Source: Candidatus Heimdallarchaeota archaeon LC_3 (GTDB lineage: Archaea > Asgardarchaeota > Heimdallarchaeia > Hodarchaeales > LC-3). From it: a DNA stretch of 64,000 nucleotides. Numbering within the stretch: position 1 is the stretch's first letter; every line of letters begins with the position of its first letter. The notes below the pieces were generated by a model, which was not told the DNA's origin, made no database searches, and saw only the letters and a list, made by a program, of their open reading frames with translations. Below, in pieces: positions 28,303 to 38,531 of the stretch. Where the stretch lies: the NCBI GenBank assembly GCA_001940645.1, contig MDVS01000131.1, positions 1 to 64,000 on the forward strand. Reading direction: 5' to 3'. A program made the position numbers and the translations under genes.

Positions 28303-31300
28303 TTATTTCAATTTTACATCTACAACTCTTAATTCTTTATAACAAAATCCAATTTGGAAATCTAGTGAATCTCCGGATTTGAATGTCTTCATTTGCTTAA
28401 AAGAATTGAAATTAACATCAGTAAAAAATCCCTTTTGAGTTATTCTAGCTTTTAGTAGGTTATTTTTAATAAAAACTTCACCATTGAATCTTCCCTGTGT
28501 AGTTTTGATTATTTTTCTTGAATCCTTATGTTTTAATGTTCTGTTTCTAAGTATTTCGTGAATTTTCCAATAATCATCAAACTCTTCTTTTTTAAAATGA
28601 AAAAAAGCAAGGTCAAGCAAATATTCATTGTTTAAATTGTCTTCTCTTGTTTTATTATACCATTGTACAAGTAAATCGTAACCAGATTTTTCGTACTCAA
28701 AGGGAAGATACTTTCTTAAAATAAAAATGTGTAAAACAATGCATTCATGATTTTTAGACACCGAATAAGATTTTTCTATTAGTGAAAGGATTTCTTTCTC
28801 CAATTTTTTTAGTAGGTTTATATTTTTCGCCTTTTTTTGATTCATTATTTCTATCTTTTTATGAATTAAATAATAAAAACCATTACTTGATTTTCTTTTC
28901 TGAGCTAAACGATAAGAAGCTCCTTCTATTTGTTTTAGTGAAAAATCATTCAATAAATAGAGAATTTCAGTTTTTTCATTTTCTAGGTCTTCAGAATCAA
29001 GCCAAGAAATTGAATGAATTCCTATATCCAATAATTTGATTGCTAATCCTAAATAAAATAGTTTATTGTCAATAAAAGTTTCTTTTTCGGCTTTTCTCTT
29101 CCAAAGCAAAGCAAAAACATTAAATGTGTGCTCCACAGATGGATTTATCAATTTCGCCTTTGATAATTTTTGCTCCGCCATATTAAAGTATAAATCTCTA
29201 TTTTTCTCGCTTTCAGTTTCATTTTCGGCCATTCTGATATATAATAAACCCCATGATGTATATAAATTTTCCCGGTTTTCTTTTCTGGACTCATAATAGT
29301 CTGTATCAATTAACTTATCAGAATTTTGAAAAACTTCATCAGCATCTCTGAAATGCTTCATCCTTAGGTTTACTAGCCCTAAGTGGTGTAATGTTACACT
29401 ATTTGGATTGTATTTATTAATTGCTTTAAAAATATTTAATATGTGTGGAAGCTTTAAATTTAAAAAGTTTCTTTTAGGTGTTAAATTATTTACAGCTACA
29501 TTAACGACTAAATCATTTTCATAAACAGTTTGTTTATTCGATGCTTCTAATAAATCAATAATAAACTTAATTTTCTCATTTTCTGTATCGAACCCTTTTT
29601 CAAAGACTGTTTCAGATATTATCCTATGTTTTAGCGAATAAACAACTGATTCGTCTTTTGTTTCACCGTCTAGAATTAACCCACCTTCTCTTGTTAAAAA
29701 ATCGTCCAAATCAATATGAGTCATTTGTGTAAACCTTAAAAGATATTCCATATTTATTTCTAGATTGAATTGATGAAAAAAAGAAATAACTTTGATAGCC
29801 AATTGGGATTTTGGTTCTAAATCTCTTACATAAGTATAAATTCTCTCTTTTAATCCTTCCTTTGCTCCTTCAATATATGAGTATAAAATTCCAAAAAAAG
29901 ATTCTTCTTCAATATTTTCAAAATCGATTTCTTCTCCTTTTTCTAAAACATTCAATTTTATTAAATGATCTAAGAATTTTTCTTTTTCCTTCTCTGTTTC
30001 AAACTCGAAATTTAAAGAGGAAACTTCTTCAATTGTTTGTTCCAGAATTCTTTGTTTAATATCCTTTTTTATCGATTGCCATACATTTTCCCTTTCTATA
30101 GCAATAACCATGATCGGTATACTTTGTTGTCGGCTGGCAAGGATTAAAGATGTTAAATTATTTATTATTGTTCCTGCATTATCAATAATAAGCAAGGTTT
30201 TTGATTCTTTAATAACATTAGAGAATAAATTTTGGAGATTTTGAAAAAGTTTGTAAATAGTGTCTCTCGAAGGATAAGATATGTAAAAAACAGGGTATCC
30301 TTTTTTATAAAAATCTAGAGCAATTCTATGCGCAAGAACTGTTTTTCCTATCCCAGGAATACCCTTTATTAAAAATATTTTATTCTCATTTGGATCTAAA
30401 ACATTAATGTTCGATATTAATTTATACAATAATCCTCCCTTTCCAGACTTAATTTGAATTTGATGATCAGTTAAGTAAATAGGAATTGATGTAGTACGGT
30501 AAAAAAATCTTATAAAATCTCTTTCTTCAGTATAATGATTCCAAGATTCAACATTACCTTTAAAGAATTCTTCTATTTGGTCTTTGTTTTCGGTTAAAAT
30601 CTCTTCATGTAAAACTAATCCTTTAAATTCTAAAAATCTTTTTTGTTCATATGATAGTTTAACAGTTCTTGATCCTAATCTTAAAGTTTGAATAATATCA
30701 TCTTTATTCCTTTTTTTAATCACGAAATTTCTAGCTCCCGATTCAAGACTTTTGCAAAAATCTTCAAAACTGCTTTGTACTGGATAAATGTTATCTTTTA
30801 TTAAGGAATTAACGAATCCGGTTTTTAGTTTTGATAAATCTCTAAAAATAGCATAAGATCTTGGAATATTTTCTTCTTTCATTAGACGTTTTAAATTTCT
30901 GACAACTACATTTGCTATTAAATCATCAAAAGAATAACCTATGTAAACAATTGTACATGTTGAAATATAACTTTGAAGAGTTTTAAATAGTTGAGGATGA
31001 TCTAAATAGCTTTCTTCAATTTCATCAGGGAGTAAAAGCATATGGCCCTCTTCAGACAGATCTCTTTCAGCACAACCATTTAATTTTATTATGTTAACAG
31101 TCTCTAAGTCGTTTTTTATATTATCTCTTTTATGTCTGATAACTCTTGGAGTAAAATTTGATTCTTTATTTTTTCTAAAGGCATTTTCTAATATATTGTC
31201 ATAGTTGGTGGTATAAATTACTGGCCATTTATAGTATGTAAGAATTTTGTGATATTCTGTAGGATCACAAGATAAAAAGATTTTCTTTAAATATTCATAA

Positions 31301-31557
31301 ATGTCTAATTTTGAACCTTTTTCTTGTAAAATTATTTCTTTACAAGCTGTGTTAAAGGTGGGAAATTGAATATTACCATCAATTGTATCATATTCAAAAT
31401 TAAATTTATCTCTTAATAATTCGACGAGATCCCATCCTATGGGGACTCCAGAGCATTTTGATGCTCCAGCTCCAAGAAACAAAACAATTTTCCCAGATTC
31501 TACCAATTTTATGATATTCTCAATTCTCTGATTATTAACTTCTTCTTCAAGATCCAA
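28303..31557 (-). CDS. SIR2-STAND NTPase, defence-type
   Basis: 1,084 residues. Residues of about 20-280 form a SIR2-like domain with GAGAS (29-33), TTNYD (116-120) and IVYIGYSFDD. The usual K-[LI]-H-G catalytic motif reads KLNGC (158-162), so the His that supports NAD hydrolysis is Asn. A P-loop NTPase follows, with GIPGIGKT (399-406) and LLIID (about 455-459), then helical repeats resembling TPRs from about 700 to 1000 and a small beta-rich C-terminal domain. In known SIR2-STAND proteins, phage sensing triggers NAD depletion and cell suicide. Whether this one can do so is unclear given the Asn. It is divergent from the helicase gene. Confidence 0.85.
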   Translation of the reverse strand: MDLEEEVNNQRIENIIKLVESGKIVLFLGAGASKCSGVPIGWDLVELLRDKFNFEYDTIDGNIQFPTFNTACKEIILQEKGSKLDIYEYLKKIFLSCDPTEYHKILTYYKWPVIYTTNYDNILENAFRKNKESNFTPRVIRHKRDNIKNDLETVNIIKLNGCAERDLSEEGHMLLLPDEIEESYLDHPQLFKTLQSYISTCTIVYIGYSFDDLIANVVVRNLKRLMKEENIPRSYAIFRDLSKLKTGFVNSLIKDNIYPVQSSFEDFCKSLESGARNFVIKKRNKDDIIQTLRLGSRTVKLSYEQKRFLEFKGLVLHEEILTENKDQIEEFFKGNVESWNHYTEERDFIRFFYRTTSIPIYLTDHQIQIKSGKGGLLYKLISNINVLDPNENKIFLIKGIPGIGKTVLAHRIALDFYKKGYPVFYISYPSRDTIYKLFQNLQNLFSNVIKESKTLLIIDNAGTIINNLTSLILASRQQSIPIMVIAIERENVWQSIKKDIKQRILEQTIEEVSSLNFEFETEKEKEKFLDHLIKLNVLEKGEEIDFENIEEESFFGILYSYIEGAKEGLKERIYTYVRDLEPKSQLAIKVISFFHQFNLEINMEYLLRFTQMTHIDLDDFLTREGGLILDGETKDESVVYSLKHRIISETVFEKGFDTENEKIKFIIDLLEASNKQTVYENDLVVNVAVNNLTPKRNFLNLKLPHILNIFKAINKYNPNSVTLHHLGLVNLRMKHFRDADEVFQNSDKLIDTDYYESRKENRENLYTSWGLLYIRMAENETESEKNRDLYFNMAEQKLSKAKLINPSVEHTFNVFALLWKRKAEKETFIDNKLFYLGLAIKLLDIGIHSISWLDSEDLENEKTEILYLLNDFSLKQIEGASYRLAQKRKSSNGFYYLIHKKIEIMNQKKAKNINLLKKLEKEILSLIEKSYSVSKNHECIVLHIFILRKYLPFEYEKSGYDLLVQWYNKTREDNLNNEYLLDLAFFHFKKEEFDDYWKIHEILRNRTLKHKDSRKIIKTTQGRFNGEVFIKNNLLKARITQKGFFTDVNFNSFKQMKTFKSGDSLDFQIGFCYKELRVVDVKLK

Positions 31558-31649
31558 ATTGAATACCCCTATTTTATTGACCAGTTTCTACTAATTTTTT
31601 TATAAAATCTATATTATTTTTTTACTTTCATTTTGGGTAATCAGTAGCC

Positions 31650-31664
31650 CACTTTAAAAAAGTG
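31650..31664. promoter_or_regulatory. Inverted repeat in a divergent promoter region
   Basis: CACTTT-AAA-AAAGTG, a perfect 6-bp inverted repeat, sits in the 158-base gap between the divergently transcribed SIR2-STAND and PLD-helicase genes. It could be an operator shared by both. No regulator gene lies adjacent, and a chance palindrome in AT-rich DNA cannot be excluded. Confidence 0.35.
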
Positions 31665-31715
31665 ATTAAGTAATATCAGATTAATTCATTTTTCATTTTG
31701 ATAAAATTTAATTTG

Positions 31716-34631
31716 ATGGAGTGGGTATTAATCTCTGATAAAGTCAGTTTTGACTTAATAACATCTGATCTCAAAGAAGAACTAGAATTAATAATTAAAA
31801 ATCAGTCCATCAAAGAGTTACAAATAGTTTCTGCATTCGTTACTCGATCTGGGGCATTACAATTACTTAATTGGTTAAAGACATACTTAAATCCTATTAG
31901 TTCAATTAAGGTAATAACTGGGACGTATACTGACTTTACTTCTCCAGATGCAATCCAATTATTACATGATGAAGCCTCTGTTGCTATTAGGGTACTTGAT
32001 AACCAAAATAAGAATTTACATGCTAAAGCATATCTTTTGGAAGATGAACAATCAAACGGTTATATTTTTATTGGATCATCAAACTTAACATCAACAGGTT
32101 TACAAGAAAATATTGAATGGAATGCAAAAATCTTCTCTTTTAATGATTATGATCAATATTTGATACAGAAACAGAAATATGAATCATTGTGGAACTTAGC
32201 TCAAGAAATTGATGATAAATGGATAGAACATTATCGATTACGTTATAAATATTCAAATGCATTTGATCGTGCACGAGAAGAACGAGATCTTCGTGGGGAT
32301 GTCCCAACTCCACGATATGCGCAAATAGAAGCTTTACAAGAGCTGGAACGGACAAGAAGATTGGGATACGATAAGGCATTAGCTGTTTTAGCTACTGGAT
32401 TAGGGAAAACACATCTTTCAGCTTTTGATTCCTTAAATTATAGAAAAGTATTGTTTATTGCACATAGACATGAAATATTAAAACAATCAGAACGAGTTTA
32501 CAATGAAGTGAGAAGATTTGGAAAAACAGGACAATTTGAAGAAGGATGGCACACCAAATCGGATTCTGATGTGTTATTTGCTACAGTACAGAAACTGAGT
32601 CGGACAAAAACGTTAGAACAATTTAATTCTGATGCATTTGATTATATTATTATTGACGAATTCCACCATGCACAAGCAAAAAGCTATAAAAGGATCTTAG
32701 ACTATTTTGATGCTCAATTTTTACTTGGATTAACAGCTACACCATTTAGAATGGATAGAAAAGATATTTCTGACTTATGTGATGGGAACGTTCCCTATAA
32801 TTGCACGATGAGACAAGCAATCGACCAGGAATGGTTGAGTACGTTCGAATATTTCGGGATTTATGATGATACAATAGATTACTCAGTGATTCCATGGAAA
32901 CGGACTCAAGGATATGATTCTAAGGAATTAACAACACAATTGATTAGAGAAGAACGTGCAAACAAAATATTAGAAGAATATTTAAGTCATCCAACTGATC
33001 CAACGGTAGGATTCTGTGTTTCAATAGAACACGCAGATTTTATGACAAAATTTTTTAATGAGAAAGGCATTCCATCAATTGCAGTGCATAGTGGAAAAGG
33101 AGCATTAACACCTGGATTAGCAAAAGGAAAAATAGAGAGCGAACAAGCAAAAATAATATTTGCAGTGGATACTTTTAATGAAGGAATAGATTTACCGAAT
33201 ATCCGAAAAATAATGTTACTAAGGCCAACCGAATCAATAACAATTTTTATTCAACAAATAGGAAGAGGACTAAGAAAAATGGAAGGGAAGAAGTTATTAA
33301 TACTGGATTTTGTAGGAAATTATAAAAAGTCGTATGTGATACCTGCACTCTTAACAGGACGAATAAATCCACACTTAGGAAGAGAGTTGTATTACGACAT
33401 TTTGCAAGACGCAAAAAAAGCTATTGAAGATCCAGAATATCAACGAGAATATGAATTACCAAAGGGTTGTGAAGTAAATTTTGATATAGAATTAATAGAT
33501 AATATGCTGGAGACAATAGGAGTAATAGATCCAATAAAGAAAGGATATATTGATAGATACCAGAAAATAAAAGACAAATTAGAACGAAGACCATCACTAG
33601 CTGATATGATGGATGAAGGAGAAAAAGTAGCAAATTATTTAGTAGCGTTCGAGTCATGGTGGAAGTTTTATAGAGATATTGGAGAGTTGGAAGAAGTAGA
33701 TCAAGGTTATCATAAGAAAGAAGTAGAAATGTTAACGTGGATAGAAAGAGTTTCAATATACTCTTCAGTAGAATATGAAATTATTAGATATGTGTTTTCT
33801 CAAGAGGTAACAAAAGTAGAGATTCAAGATGTTGAAGAGCATATAGAAAAATGGATAGGATATGCTTCTGAAAGGCAACAAGCATTGGAATTAGCATATA
33901 AGGAACATTTCAAAGATGAAACCCAAACAATAAAATTGTTGATAGAACGGATCTTTGAACAAAAATATAAACGATACAAATCCGGATGGGAGAAAAAAGA
34001 GGGATTAATAGTTCTAGATGAAGAAATTGCTTGGAAACACTTCAGAACGGAAATAAAAGATCGAATGAGACTACGAATACATGAATTCAATGAAATGCAT
34101 AATAAATTAACACATGGAGCATTATATACAAGAAGGGATGTGCTAGTATACTACAAAGAGCAGGGAGCAACGAATAATTTGACTGCGGTGTATGGATCGT
34201 TTGCACAAGGGTATGCATTTCTACATAACATAAAAACGGTACCGATATTTGTAACAATAGACAAGGGAAAATCATTTCATGAAGAAAAAAGAGCATACAA
34301 TGATGAACTAACAAGCAAGTTAACGATGGATTGGGAATCACAAAATAAGACGAAACAAGAATCAAGAGACGGAGAGATACTGACAGAAAAAGAACCAGGA
34401 TACAAAAAAGAGATGTTCATGAGATTAAGATCAAAAGATAAGCAGTATGGACATGCATTCTTCTATTTAGGGGAAGTAAAGATGAAAAAGTATGAGGGAG
34501 AGAAACCAATAAAGATAAAGTGGGAATTTGAGAAAATGGTACCAGAACCGATCTATGAATATTTGACGAAACCAGAATATCGTATGTATGAAAAATTAAA
34601 AGGAGAATTTGTGGTAGAGGGAATTGAATAA
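31716..34631 (+). CDS. PLD-nuclease / superfamily 2 helicase / DUF3427 protein
   Basis: About 971 residues. An N-terminal phospholipase-D-type nuclease domain has HAK (102-104) and GSSNLTSTG. A superfamily 2 helicase follows with ATGLGKT (226-232), the DEFH box in IIIDEFHHA, GLTATPFRMD, and motif VI QQIGRGLRK. The C-terminal 400 residues match the DUF3427 layout (ending near EFEKMVPEPIYEYL). I prefer the ATG at 31716 to the TTG at 31698 because it starts the first strand. Such proteins are frequent in defence islands and probably unwind and cut foreign DNA. Its place between SIR2-STAND and dndCDE supports this. Confidence 0.85.
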   Translation: MEWVLISDKVSFDLITSDLKEELELIIKNQSIKELQIVSAFVTRSGALQLLNWLKTYLNPISSIKVITGTYTDFTSPDAIQLLHDEASVAIRVLDNQNKNLHAKAYLLEDEQSNGYIFIGSSNLTSTGLQENIEWNAKIFSFNDYDQYLIQKQKYESLWNLAQEIDDKWIEHYRLRYKYSNAFDRAREERDLRGDVPTPRYAQIEALQELERTRRLGYDKALAVLATGLGKTHLSAFDSLNYRKVLFIAHRHEILKQSERVYNEVRRFGKTGQFEEGWHTKSDSDVLFATVQKLSRTKTLEQFNSDAFDYIIIDEFHHAQAKSYKRILDYFDAQFLLGLTATPFRMDRKDISDLCDGNVPYNCTMRQAIDQEWLSTFEYFGIYDDTIDYSVIPWKRTQGYDSKELTTQLIREERANKILEEYLSHPTDPTVGFCVSIEHADFMTKFFNEKGIPSIAVHSGKGALTPGLAKGKIESEQAKIIFAVDTFNEGIDLPNIRKIMLLRPTESITIFIQQIGRGLRKMEGKKLLILDFVGNYKKSYVIPALLTGRINPHLGRELYYDILQDAKKAIEDPEYQREYELPKGCEVNFDIELIDNMLETIGVIDPIKKGYIDRYQKIKDKLERRPSLADMMDEGEKVANYLVAFESWWKFYRDIGELEEVDQGYHKKEVEMLTWIERVSIYSSVEYEIIRYVFSQEVTKVEIQDVEEHIEKWIGYASERQQALELAYKEHFKDETQTIKLLIERIFEQKYKRYKSGWEKKEGLIVLDEEIAWKHFRTEIKDRMRLRIHEFNEMHNKLTHGALYTRRDVLVYYKEQGATNNLTAVYGSFAQGYAFLHNIKTVPIFVTIDKGKSFHEEKRAYNDELTSKLTMDWESQNKTKQESRDGEILTEKEPGYKKEMFMRLRSKDKQYGHAFFYLGEVKMKKYEGEKPIKIKWEFEKMVPEPIYEYLTKPEYRMYEKLKGEFVVEGIE

Positions 34632-34982
34632 GAAATAATTATTAAAATATATTATGTGGGAACCAATAACTTTTAGTTTTTTAAAATAAATTATCATAAA
34701 AAATATAATATACCGATATCCATTAAGGATTGTAAGATTAAATTCTTTTTTAATCAAAACTTATCATTTATTAGGTATTAAATACAAGTGTTACTTATTC
34801 ACATCAGGATTTAAATTCTGTTTACCAGGTTTAATTGGGCAATTAAAGATTTGAAATTTCTTATTTCTGGGATTTTATAAACCACAAAAAATTATTTCTA
34901 AAGAAAAATAAAAATAATATAAATAATCCTAAAAATTTATACATGTTTTTTGAAAATATTAATATTAAATGGAACATTAGTC
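34632..34982. other. Leader region upstream of dndC
   Basis: About 350 bases with no gene. It holds a TATA-like AT run near 34905-34925 (AAATAAAAATAATATAAATAA), within reach of an archaeal promoter for dndCDE. No operator or dndB-type regulator gene was seen. Confidence 0.4.
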
Positions 34983-36518
34983 ATGAAAAAAGAAAATTTC
35001 TCTTTAGACTTGCCAGTTGATGAAATTATTACATATCAAATGCCTTTAAATACCAAAACTAAGCCTTCTGATTCATTAATAGACTTAGAAAAAATAGAAT
35101 CGATTTATCAAGAAATAATTGATCTTTACACCAAAATGCAGTGTCCATGGGTAATAGGATATAGCGGTGGTAAAGATTCAACAGCTACTTTGCAAATGAT
35201 ATGGCATTCTTTAAAGTTACTTGAAGAAAAAGAAAGAAAATATAATATTTATGTGTTTGCATCCGATACGATGGTTGAGAATCCAACCATTTCATTTCGG
35301 ATAAATGAGGTAATTAAGAACATTAGGGAAGCTAGCAAAAAAGATAAATTACCTATTTTTTCCGAAATTGTTTATCCTGAAATAAATAACTCTTTTTGGG
35401 TAAATCTTATTGGAAAAGGATACCCCACTCCTTCTCAAAAATTTCGATGGTGTACGGATAGGTTAAAAATAAGACCTATAAATCGTGCCATAGAAAAAAA
35501 ACTAATAGATTCAGGACGTGTTGTTATTGCTTTAGGAACGCGTCTTAATGAAAGTCAATCAAGAAACTTAATTATGAAGAACAACAAGGTTAAGTCTAGC
35601 TTCAACAATAAAATAACATCACATCCACATTTACATGAGGCTTATATTTACTCTCCAATTCAGGATTTTGATGTTGATGATGTTTGGGGTTATTTATTGA
35701 AAGTAAAAGCACCTTGGAAAGCGAGTAGAAGTGTTAACAGTAAAATAGATTACACTGATTCTACTAATGACAACGAAATTTTGTACGACTTATATAGAGA
35801 TGCACATGGCGGGGAATGTCCTTTAGTTATTGATCAAAATACTGAACCCTGTGGAGGAAGTAGATTTGGATGTTGGACTTGTACATTAGTAACACATGAT
35901 AAAACCGCGGAAACTTTAATTAAAAATGGTCAAACTTGGTTGAAACCCCTTGTAGAAATTAGGAGACTATTGAAAAGAACTCAAAATCCGGAGAATAAGG
36001 AAATATATAGGGATTATAAGAGAAGAAATGGACAAATTTCCTTTAATTCCAATGAAAAAAGGAAAAATGAAGTTGTACCGGGATCCTATAAATTAGAGTT
36101 CAGGAAAAAATTATTAAGAAAAATATTAAAGGCACAAGAAGAGATATTAGTTAATTCACCTTATAAAGACATAAAATTGATCAGAGAGGAAGAACTTTTA
36201 GAAATTCGACGTCTTTGGAGAGTTGAAAAAGGAGATTGGGAAGATTCTGTGCCAAAAATTGTAAAAGAGGTATCTTCTTTAGAAATAGATTGGCTAATTG
36301 ATGATTTAGACATTTTTACCAAGGATGAAAAAACAATTCTAGAAAAATTTTGCAAAGAAGAAAACGTTCCAACCGAACTAGTTATTAAATTAATTGAAGC
36401 AGAGAGAGAAATGGATGGTATGCTTAAAAGAACAAATAAGTTAAAAAAAATCATTAAAATCTCTAAAGAAGAATGGAGATCTTTAAAAGAAGTCTTAGAA
36501 GAAAGAATTCATGAATAA
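34983..36518 (+). CDS. dndC: DndC, DNA phosphorothioation sulfurtransferase
   Basis: About 511 residues. It has the PP-loop SGGKDS (61-66) of PAPS-reductase-like enzymes, FRWCTDRLKIRP, and the cluster ECP...EPCGG...FGCWTC, cysteines that in DndC hold an iron-sulfur cluster. Length and the C-terminal helical part fit DndC, which activates DNA with ATP so that sulfur replaces a non-bridging phosphate oxygen. The start is uncertain: ATG at 34983 is preferred over TTG at 34950. The gene is followed 15 bases later by dndD. No dndA cysteine desulfurase lies nearby, so sulfur presumably comes from a housekeeping IscS/SufS. Confidence 0.93.
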   Translation: MKKENFSLDLPVDEIITYQMPLNTKTKPSDSLIDLEKIESIYQEIIDLYTKMQCPWVIGYSGGKDSTATLQMIWHSLKLLEEKERKYNIYVFASDTMVENPTISFRINEVIKNIREASKKDKLPIFSEIVYPEINNSFWVNLIGKGYPTPSQKFRWCTDRLKIRPINRAIEKKLIDSGRVVIALGTRLNESQSRNLIMKNNKVKSSFNNKITSHPHLHEAYIYSPIQDFDVDDVWGYLLKVKAPWKASRSVNSKIDYTDSTNDNEILYDLYRDAHGGECPLVIDQNTEPCGGSRFGCWTCTLVTHDKTAETLIKNGQTWLKPLVEIRRLLKRTQNPENKEIYRDYKRRNGQISFNSNEKRKNEVVPGSYKLEFRKKLLRKILKAQEEILVNSPYKDIKLIREEELLEIRRLWRVEKGDWEDSVPKIVKEVSSLEIDWLIDDLDIFTKDEKTILEKFCKEENVPTELVIKLIEAEREMDGMLKRTNKLKKIIKISKEEWRSLKEVLEERIHE

Positions 36519-36533
36519 AGTGAGAAATTTCAA

Positions 36534-38531
36534 ATGTACTTAATTGAATTACAAATCGAGAATTTTAAAGTTTTTGAAGGATATCATAAAATTAATTTTC
36601 AGACTAAACCAGATAAACCTTTAATTATTATAGGTGGAGACAATAGTAGTGGAAAATCTTCGATTTTTGAAGCTATTGGTATCTGTTTACTTGGTAAAAT
36701 TTTTTTTAAATCCCGAGGTTCGACTTCAAACTATTTTGTTGAGTTACGAAAAAGAACTACTAGAACTGATTCGAGAGAATATTCCTACACTAATTTAGAA
36801 ATGAAATTTAAAGTAACTCAAATGGGAAAAGAAAATACTTATCTGATAAAAAGAAATTGGAAAATTGATAATTTTAATTTAAGAGAAACGGTTTCAGTAT
36901 TCAAAAATGGGAATAACATCAATGAAAACAACGACAAATTATGGGAAATCCTCATTTCAGAAATGATTCCTCCAGAATTACCAGATTTATTCTTTTTTGA
37001 TGGAGAAAAGTACGAAAAATTTCTCGACTTTTCTAATAATGGAAAAATCATTACAGAAAGTTTTCAAAAACTAATTGGATACAAAATACTTAAGAGACTT
37101 GAAACTGACATTGATGAAGTGAGTGATCAATTAATAACAAAAAATGGCTCGAGAGATAATAAAAACAAATATTCAAAACTTATCAATGAAATCAGTAAAA
37201 ATAATAAAGATTTAACTCAAATCAAAAGAAAATCGAATAGTTTTTTGGCTTTAGTTGAAGAAAATGATCAAAAAATAAAGAAATTAAGAGAAATTCTCGA
37301 AAATAATAATACAGAATCAGGGAATAAAAAAAGAAAGCTAGAACAAGAAAAAATGGTAATTATAAATAATCAAGAATTAATTTTTAGTTCTATTTTAGAA
37401 AAGTTCAACAATTTGTTTCCTTTTCTTTTGGTTCAGGATTTAAATAAAAATTTAGTTCAGCAAATTAAGAAATCAAATGATGGACAATTTTTAGATGAAC
37501 AAATTGAATTCATCAAGGATGTAAAGTCTAAATATCTCCTTATTGATGAAAATAATTTATTCTGGGATAATTATCACTTAAAAACAGATGAAAAAGAAAA
37601 AATATCTAATCATATCTTTAATCATATAATTTCCTTTCTAAAAGAAAAAAAATTGAGTCATTCTCTAAAATTGGACCTCACACCCAAAAAATCAGCCAAT
37701 TTGATTAAAAAAATACAATCTGTAGACATAAATCTAGAAAAATCAGTTAAAAAACTGCTAAGTGATTACAAAACGAATGAAAAATCGAATGAAAAGATTA
37801 ATTCGAAACTTGAGATTACAAATAGTTCTAAAGAAACAAAGAATGTTTTAGATAACCTTGAAAAATTAATAATTAAACAAAATAGATTAGAAGATGGAAT
37901 GAAATTATTAAAAATCAAAGAAAATGAAATTACAATGAAACTTTCAAATTTATCAAAGAAAAAGGTAGAACTTAAAAAATTTGAAAGAATCAGTGGATAT
38001 CTAAATTCAGTACAAAGAGTGATTGATAAATATTCTAAAGACCTATTTTATAGAAAAAAGAAAATATTCATTAACAATTTGATTGAAATTTATCAATTAC
38101 TTTCAACAAATAGCAATATTATTCAAAGTGTCTTGTTAGATGAAGATTCTTTGGAATTCAAGTTATTTTCAAGAGAAAACTCTTTGAATAGCGAAAATAC
38201 TTTCTCTAGTGGTGAATCTCAAATATTCGCACTGTCAGCAATTTGGGCATTATTCAAAATGATTCGATGGCCGATGCCTCTTATTATTGATACACCATTA
38301 TCTAGACTAGATTCTCATCACAGGAAAAATTTAGTCAATTATTTTTTTCCAAATATTAGTAACCAACTAATATTGTTTTCAACAGACACGGAAATTGATA
38401 AACAACTATTTGAAATGGTTTTTTCTAAAACATCACAGTTTTATCATATTCAAAAGAGTCTTAGTTCTAATTCATCATCTATTAAAGAGGGATATTACTT
38501 TACAAAGGAGGAACTTTTCAATGAGCATTAA
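36534..38531 (+). CDS. dndD: DndD, SMC/Rad50-like ATPase of phosphorothioation
   Basis: 665 residues. Walker A GGDNSSGKS is at 34-42, and the DndD-typical LFFFDGEKYEKF follows at about 150. A Lys/Glu coiled coil occupies the middle, then the signature FSSGESQIFALS and Walker B PLIIDTPLSRLD. DndD is the ATPase of the DndCDE complex and is thought to open or nick the DNA for sulfur insertion. The stop of dndD overlaps the start of dndE by 11 bases, implying coupled translation. Confidence 0.93.
   Translation: MYLIELQIENFKVFEGYHKINFQTKPDKPLIIIGGDNSSGKSSIFEAIGICLLGKIFFKSRGSTSNYFVELRKRTTRTDSREYSYTNLEMKFKVTQMGKENTYLIKRNWKIDNFNLRETVSVFKNGNNINENNDKLWEILISEMIPPELPDLFFFDGEKYEKFLDFSNNGKIITESFQKLIGYKILKRLETDIDEVSDQLITKNGSRDNKNKYSKLINEISKNNKDLTQIKRKSNSFLALVEENDQKIKKLREILENNNTESGNKKRKLEQEKMVIINNQELIFSSILEKFNNLFPFLLVQDLNKNLVQQIKKSNDGQFLDEQIEFIKDVKSKYLLIDENNLFWDNYHLKTDEKEKISNHIFNHIISFLKEKKLSHSLKLDLTPKKSANLIKKIQSVDINLEKSVKKLLSDYKTNEKSNEKINSKLEITNSSKETKNVLDNLEKLIIKQNRLEDGMKLLKIKENEITMKLSNLSKKKVELKKFERISGYLNSVQRVIDKYSKDLFYRKKKIFINNLIEIYQLLSTNSNIIQSVLLDEDSLEFKLFSRENSLNSENTFSSGESQIFALSAIWALFKMIRWPMPLIIDTPLSRLDSHHRKNLVNYFFPNISNQLILFSTDTEIDKQLFEMVFSKTSQFYHIQKSLSSNSSSIKEGYYFTKEELFNEH

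Noticed and set aside
28782..30059. Plus-strand frames inside the SIR2-STAND gene
   Set aside because: They are antisense shadows with Phe/Leu/Ser-rich composition.
34983..36518. DndC considered as an ordinary PAPS reductase of sulfate assimilation
   Set aside because: Length, the C-terminal Cys cluster and linkage to DndD and DndE identify DndC.
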